Origin: Moringa oleifera
Lineage: Eukaryota; Streptophyta; Magnoliopsida; Brassicales; Moringaceae
Length of the DNA stretch: 64,000 nucleotides
Direction of reading: 5' to 3'
Assembly (NCBI GenBank): GCA_021397835.1
Contig: JAJFZO010000094.1
Location: 6,610,001-6,674,000, forward strand
This document shows, one piece after another, positions 58,501-64,000 of this stretch. A model generated the notes under the pieces. That model worked only from the letters and a program-made list of their open reading frames with translations. It did not search any database and was not told the DNA's origin. Position 1 is the stretch's first letter. Every line of letters starts with the position of its first letter. The translations under genes and the position numbers were made by a program.

Positions 58501-60286
58501 CATGGGGATATTCTAGACCATGTTGCTAAACATATTGAAAATTGAATTAAAGTTCTCCATTACAAATCATCCATAAATAGATGGACAAATGGAGAGGAAT
58601 AACAATTTTTCAGAGTATTTACTATGATCGCAAGCTAAAGGGATGACTTGAGTTATTAATTATAGAATTGTTTTGTTGTAACATCAAATTACTCATAAGT
58701 GATAGGCTTGAGTCTTGCTGAATTGACTTTTAGACAACAACCAACGGCACCCTATGCGATAGTTAAGTGAAAGAATTAAGGGAATTGCTCGAGAGCATAT
58801 CGATATGATTGCAACATGCAGGAATTGATAAACCAAGCAAAGGATAGCCCTTTTAAGGTACAGAGCGTAAAAGTATGGATAAGACATTAACTTCCAAGTT
58901 AGGGAAAAAATTGACCCCATAAATTTGGAAAAAGATTACAAAAAGATTAGAGTTCATCGAGCTCTTATTTGAGATATCATGACCTTTCGTAATTGATAAT
59001 AAAATTAGAATAGTTGCTGACCCACTTAGGTTGCTCTTACAACTAAAGACGCATCTAACATTCCATATTAGCTTTTCTAAAATGTTCGAAGAAAATACCG
59101 ATAGTGGCGCAAGTAAGCCAAGCGTGCACCATTGGTGATTCGAGTATAATTTGACAAGTAGATCGAAAATATCCTTGATTATAAAATGAAGGGCTAAAAT
59201 AAGATGAGTTGTATGACGAACAAATGAGGTGGATGCAAGTTAGGAAAAAGATAACATTATGGCAATTCGAAAATCAGATTAAGGTGTACTAGAGCACCAA
59301 TTTGATGACGACATCAGGATTTTTTGGTAGGAATCATTTGTCAGACCTTTAATTTTGGATGCCACTTAGGCATGGTGAGTCTTACCACACATTCGGATCA
59401 TGACACACCAACGTGAGCAGAGCACGTTGGGCAAAAGAGACACATATGCTGACTTTTGGGGAAAATGTGGGAAATATGGTTAGAAACCAATCTCCCTACT
59501 CACAATGGCGAGAAACTTTGATGAGTTTAGGTCGTCGTGATGCCAAGAAGGTGACTAACAAACAACCCATCAGTCCACTCAAAGGGAAAGCTGTGAAGAT
59601 GACTCAAGCAAGCAACAACTCATGGTGGTGCAAAGATGCCTAATGACGGAAGTACAAGGCGAAATCCAGTAGCTCAACTAGGCATGGACAACAAGTCAAA
59701 CAAGCAAAAAATATTCAACCAAGGACTTGATCATTCTCTTAAGGAAAGACAGAATCACAGTTAGAGAAAAAAGGAGATGCTTATATACTACCTAGGCATA
59801 GTCTGCTGCGAGAGAGGGTGCTAGTTAGTCTTCAAGCTTATCAAGAATCCTAACAAGAGAAAGACTTTGACTTAGTCTTTGAAGAAAGTCCTAATTTAAG
59901 TAGTAATTCGCATGATCAAAGCAAATTGACCAAGAGGATGTCTAACGATTATGGACACTTGCAGGATTCCTCTATATATGATGATAGCTCTAGTTCCATT
60001 GTAAACATATTGAGAAATAGGTAACAATTACGTGTGGTTGGGAAATAGAAGAGCTTGTAAGTCTTAGGGTGCTCTTGACAAACGCTAATGTAATAAGTTT
60101 ACTTTATCCTTAATAAAGGTCGAGAAGGGTTTCTTGTAAACACTACCTTATTTTCTTGCGTTGCTAACCTCTTTCTTCTTCCATTTTTGTGAATTGTCAT
60201 AGCTATCATAGAACGCTGGCTAGATATACGATCTTAACACTATCACATGGATTAGTTGTGCGAATCCAGCAATTAAACATGTGACA
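55600..60286 (+). mobile_element. Gypsy-type LTR retrotransposon, decayed (element 2)
   Basis: Plus-strand element of the same family. It begins inside gag (QEQLKYLKHTNSMHDFLKKF near 55640) with no 5' LTR or primer site. A basic gag linker and zinc-knuckle remnant follow near 55900-56000, and protease near 56190-56460. Reverse transcriptase is at about 56760-57300, where the YxDD is altered to FKDI. RNase H is at about 57440-57930 (FDFVWEHKLNKQNVVKDAV) and integrase at about 58000-58760 (HFELPNDIVSDKDDKF). A C-terminal segment runs to about 59200, and the 3' LTR is at 59339-60286. Stops throughout. Its gag end abuts the LTR of element 1. Confidence 0.87.
59339..60286 (+). repeat. 3' LTR of gypsy element 2
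   Basis: Starts TGTCAGACC and ends ATGTGACA, a TG..CA structure with matching TGTCA/TGACA termini. Conserved words with the LTR of element 1 include TGGTTAGAAAC, GATCATT and CCTA.CAAGAGAA. Confidence 0.82.
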
Positions 60287-61214
60287 ATACCCATCCACAC
60301 ATTACAAGCTTAAAAAGTCCTATTGATCCTAGGTGGGTGATTAGTCTACGTTGAGTGACATGAAATATAGACCTATGGAGTTTTAAAATTTCATCAATCT
60401 AGAGATCTTCGCTCCAAAAACTTTTGCATAAGCTCATTAGATTACAAAAAGAAAAAGACATAAAAAAAGTTATCCACGCACCCACTCGAATTCAAAGGTG
60501 AGGTGGTTGGCATTTGAGTTAAAATTCTACATTCTCATAAATGTCAAAGTTCTTGGGCTATACTATATCTTTTACTAAATCTATAAAGGATGTTTAGTAA
60601 TTCAAAAACTCATAACTCCTTCTACAAACTTGTAGTTTTGTAAATGTAGTCTTAATTCCTTTAGTTTTTTTGTTTATTTTTTTGATTGAGGACCAACTAA
60701 AAGTTAAGTTTTGAGGTACTTGATGATGGGGTAGTAGGTATAGAAGGAGAGAAACATGAGAGCTTTCGAAAGGGTTAAGACCCCTTTATCTTTGATCAAA
60801 GAGAGATGGGTATAAGCTTTCAAAATTCTGGGTGATAAAGGAATTTTTGTCAAGTAAGGAGGAATATGTGGAGTTCATGGAACTCATAATTTCTCACTAG
60901 CTAACTATACATATGGGTGGCACCCTCTTTGGTACTAACTGTATTTAATATAAATATGTGATACTTTATTTTTGCTAAAAAAGAAACTAAAACATAAACA
61001 ACTATGTAAAATAAACAAACATGCATCCACAACTCATACTAAAAGCTTAAATAACAACGAAAGCTAAACTCTATCCCAATGAGTGCCATCCAGAATTCAA
61101 CCTAGAACAGAAAAGGCCAATCTGTGAAACTTGCAAAGGATTATCAAACACAAAAACTTAGCACAACATAACTCCAAATATCTATGAAAAAAGAAAAAGT
61201 GAGATCAAGACACA
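60287..61214. other. Spacer, gypsy element 2 to the E2 first coding exon
   Basis: AT-rich, with no gene recognised. The middle exons of the E2 gene were looked for here and not found. Confidence 0.45.
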
Positions 61215-62260
61215 TTATGTAGCAAATGTGAACTGAATGCACCAAATACACAAATATAACATCACAGCATTACATAGCATTATGTTCTGATCATTGGGTG
61301 CCCAGCTTATGCTAGCAGGATGATCTTGCTGAAGCTTCTTGAAGTCCCTTATTAGTCTTTTCTCACCAGTAGACATCCTTGTTGCCTAAAGAATCCATCC
61401 AGGAAGGTGCAACATAATACAAGGCAATGTACTTTCAATCACCAACTATCAAGCCATTTGAACTAATTAACTACTTGACTATATGACCATACAATTTATC
61501 AAATTATAGAACAATCCAGGTCTGTTGGTCCTCTGCTTCTTCTATTACACACCAAACTCAAAACCTTCCCTTAGAAATAAAATTCACTTCCAAGTCCACA
61601 TGTTCTGAATAATTTTATCTTGGATTCTTTGGTTAGAATTTAGAAAGAAAACAAACATAATAGAAAATATAGCAAAAGTTTCAATCCTAAACTATATCTC
61701 GTATCACCTCCAATTTACTTCAAACAACATAAGAGCCAATGATAATGTTAAAATTAATAATATCCTACATTCTAAGAACATCTTTTCATAAGTTGCTTCA
61801 GGAACCAAAGGGAACATAACTGAATAAACACAAACAAACACATCATTCTCCACATTACACAACATGACAAAGAAACAAAGAAAAGGGGAAAAAAACACTT
61901 AATCCATACACAGGGATGTTTCTCTGTGTAATAGCTACTATCCTAACCAAACCCCGCACTGACAAGTTGCACCACATTCTGAACCCAAACCAATCAAAAA
62001 AAAAAAAAAGACTGGAGAATTCGTAGCCAAAACTAAATAGTTCCGCATATAAGTTCCTGTAAATAAAGAATGACAATAACCAAGCATGATAATCATGTGA
62101 CGGAAACCCACAATTCCAGAGTGCACACAGATAAGCACATACTTCTACACGCATGGTCATCAAATTGCAGAAAGCAATTACCTAATAGAAGCAGCGGAAA
62201 GAACTTCAAAATTGTGACTTGAACAAGTACAGAACGAGAGAGAAGGAGAGAGACTTATAA
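61215..62260 (-). pseudogene. 5' end of a RAD6/UBC2-type ubiquitin-conjugating enzyme gene
   Basis: Leader exon from about 62230 to 62182 (donor ATTAG|GTAAT) and a 796-nt leader intron, then a second exon from 61385 (acceptor TTCTTTAG). The ATG at 61376 begins [20 protein letters not shown], then [14 protein letters not shown], clearly the N-terminus of a UBC1/2-type E2 (intact form MSTPARKRLMRDFKRLQQDP). After NIML the usual Trp codon is TGT, and the sequence soon loses all similarity, reaching a stop at 61215 after 53 codons. A TATAAG lies at 62259-62254. The last exon of the same gene is at 50601-50717. Confidence 0.88.
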
Positions 62261-62518
62261 GAGTTTCAGTTTGTGTTTTTTTGTGGCGTGAACTGCAAGC
62301 TGTGTTCGTATGATGCGTTTTATTTTCGTGGCCGTTGCTTCAAAACTTAGAGGCTGTTTGGACAATCCAATAATTTGCCCGTTGCAGATTTGTCCGTTGC
62401 AAATTTAAAAGAAAAAAAAAATTCTCCCAGAAAAACGGTGCCGTACAGGCAATCAGGAGTTTAATACCTTCCTCGCAAGGCTTCATGTTAGACCCTACCT
62501 CCCAAAACCCACAAAAAA
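62261..62518. promoter_or_regulatory. Divergent promoter region, E2 remnant and GUF1
   Basis: Only about 260 bp separate the TATA box of the leftward E2 remnant from the start codon of the rightward GUF1 gene, so the two promoters overlap or are shared. Confidence 0.5.
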
Positions 62519-63783
62519 ATGGGTTCTCTGTACAGGGTCGCAAAAACCCTAAAGTCACCGAAGAACATATACTCAATACTCTATAATTCCTCTAAATTCA
62601 GCCCGTTGTCTTCGATAATTGGGCAACTTCTAGGTTATACCAGAGTAAGCAACCCCCATCACCTGGGATTAAACCACGCATTTTGTAGTCGTTCCCGCCA
62701 AAACAGCAAAGGAAGCGCCATCGATTTGAGCCAATACCCGCCCGAAAAGATTAGGAATTTCTCGATAATTGCACATGTTGATCATGGGAAATCGACTCTA
62801 GCCGACCGGCTTTTGGAGCTTACTGGGACTATAAAAAAGGGCCATGGTCAGCCTCAGTATCTTGACAAGTTGCAGGTACATGAGCTTTTATTGTCGTTTG
62901 TTTGTTGTGCGCAGAGAAATTAGAAGCCACCCCTTGGTGCTCTTGTGAATAAAAGTTTTTGCTCATTAAAAAATATTTCTGAAGTTTATTTCCTCAGTGT
63001 TGTAAGTTTGATAAACTTCTGGATACTATTAGGTGGAAAGAGAAAGGGGAATCACTGTCAAAGCTCAAACAGCAACAATGTTCCACAGGCACAAGTCTGG
63101 TGGCTCTGGAATTTGTGATGACCATGAATCATCAAGTTTTCTACTGAATCTAATTGACACGCCTGGTCATGTGGACTTCAGCTATGAAGTTTCAAGATCC
63201 CTTGCTGCTTGCCAGGGTGCCCTTTTGGTTGTTGATGCTGCCCAGGGAGTTCAGGCGCAAACAGTTGCTAACTTTTATTTGGCTTTTGAATCTAACCTGA
63301 CAATTCTACCAGTCATAAACAAAATTGACCAGCCTACTGCTGATCCTGACCGGGTCAAAGCACAGCTAAAATCGATGTTTGATCTTGAGCCAAGTGATGC
63401 CCTTTTAACATCTGCTAAAACAGGGCAGGGTCTTGAGCAAGTTCTTCCTGCAGTCATAGAGAGGATTCCTTCCCCTCCTGGGATCAGTAATTCACCTTTG
63501 CGCATGCTCTTATTGGATTCTTATTATGACGAATACAAAGGTGTAATATGCCATGTTGCTGTTGTTGATGGGGCTCTCCGCAAAGGGGATAAGATTTCGT
63601 CTGCTGCAACCAGCCAGTCTTATGAAGTATTGGATGTCGGTATAATGCATCCTGAACTTACTCCTACTGGAATCCTTCTCACTGGACATGTGGGATACGT
63701 TGTAACAGGCATGCGCTCTACAAAGGAGGCACGTATTGGAGATACACTATATCATAGTCGAAGCATTATAGAGCCCCTTCCAG
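62519..63783 (+). CDS. GUF1: Translation factor GUF1/LepA (EF4), mitochondrial, 5' part
   Basis: GTPase of the LepA/EF4 family that acts on mitochondrial ribosomes. Two exons lie in the window, 62519-62875 and 63033-63783, giving the first 369 codons; the rest is beyond the right edge (63784 onward is intron). Residues 1-65 are Ser/Arg/Lys-rich and fit a transit peptide. The G domain follows: G1 AHVDHGKST (85-93), G2 [10 protein letters not shown]3 DTPGHVDF, G4 NKID and G5 SAKTGQG. Then comes domain II ([30 protein letters not shown]), as far as EPLPG. No lesion in the visible part. The ATG follows the divergent promoter closely and gives the usual family N-terminus length. Confidence 0.95.
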
Positions 63784-64000
63784 GTTTAGCACATTCTTTA
63801 TCCCAGCTGCATAAAATTATCAACTTTTGTGAATGCTGTCGTGCAGTGCAAAAAAGTTGCTTCAGCCTCCTGCTTTGATTGACTTGGCTTTGCTTTCCAG
63901 TTAGGCACGTTTGATTGAAACAAACTTCAAAATACTTTGAATCACTTGTTGATTGAGACCTTCACACTTGATAATTGCACGCAAAGAGAAGCAGAGATGG
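63784..64000 (+). other. Intron 2 of the GUF1 gene (to window edge)
   Basis: Starts with GTTTAG after an in-frame donor. The expected next protein segment of the family was not found in these 217 bases, so the intron runs off the window. Confidence 0.7.

Noticed and set aside
1..64000. CRISPR arrays, bacterial operons, tRNA or rRNA genes
   Set aside because: None seen; the window is plant nuclear DNA and no cloverleaf or rRNA-like stretch was recognised by eye.

Overview
Eudicot plant nuclear DNA, about 64 kb. The genes have GT-AG introns, plant-specific families (MIK2-like LRR receptor kinases, TPX2-motif proteins, plant ELM2/SANT and GUF1 homologues), very AT-rich spacers, and remnants of copia, gypsy and LINE retroelements. 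The species cannot be read from the sequence. Exon joins below were traced by hand from splice sites and reading frame.

Layout. 1.7-5.3 kb: an ELM2/SANT chromatin protein (-). 7.0-9.5 kb: an intact UDP-glucose 6-dehydrogenase (-) with a leader intron and TATA box. 9.5-13.7 kb: AT-rich spacer. 13.7-17.0 kb: an eight-exon TPX2-motif gene (+). 17.4-35.9 kb: a degraded cluster of MIK2-like receptor kinases. RLK1 (+) is intact, RLK2 (-) has one nonsense codon, RLK3 (-) has three frameshifts and a lost splice donor, and at least three further copies survive as fragments. 20.8-24.6 kb is a mosaic of decayed RLK, DHQS-like and TPX2 copies. A copia relic lies at 30.6-32.2 kb. 36.3-40.3 kb: an intact ten-exon gene for an archaeal-type (class II) 3-dehydroquinate synthase-like protein (-) with a LINE relic in one intron.

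41.5-47.8 kb: three secreted-protein genes on the minus strand, two unrecognised Lys/Glu-rich helical proteins and an aldose 1-epimerase. All three share a related promoter block and a similar MARI-type signal peptide. This is the best candidate for something undescribed in the window. 50.6-62.3 kb: a broken RAD6/UBC2-type E2 gene (-). Its leader and first coding exon lie at 61.2-62.25 kb and its last exon at 50.6-50.7 kb, with two head-to-head gypsy elements of one family between them. 62.5 kb to the end: the 5' part of a GUF1/LepA translation GTPase (+), cut by the window edge.

The arrangement points to an ancestral TPX2 - DHQS-like - RLK unit that was duplicated and inverted and then lost different members in each copy: TPX2 and RLK1 survive on the left, DHQS-like and RLK3 on the right, and decayed remnants of all three lie between them.
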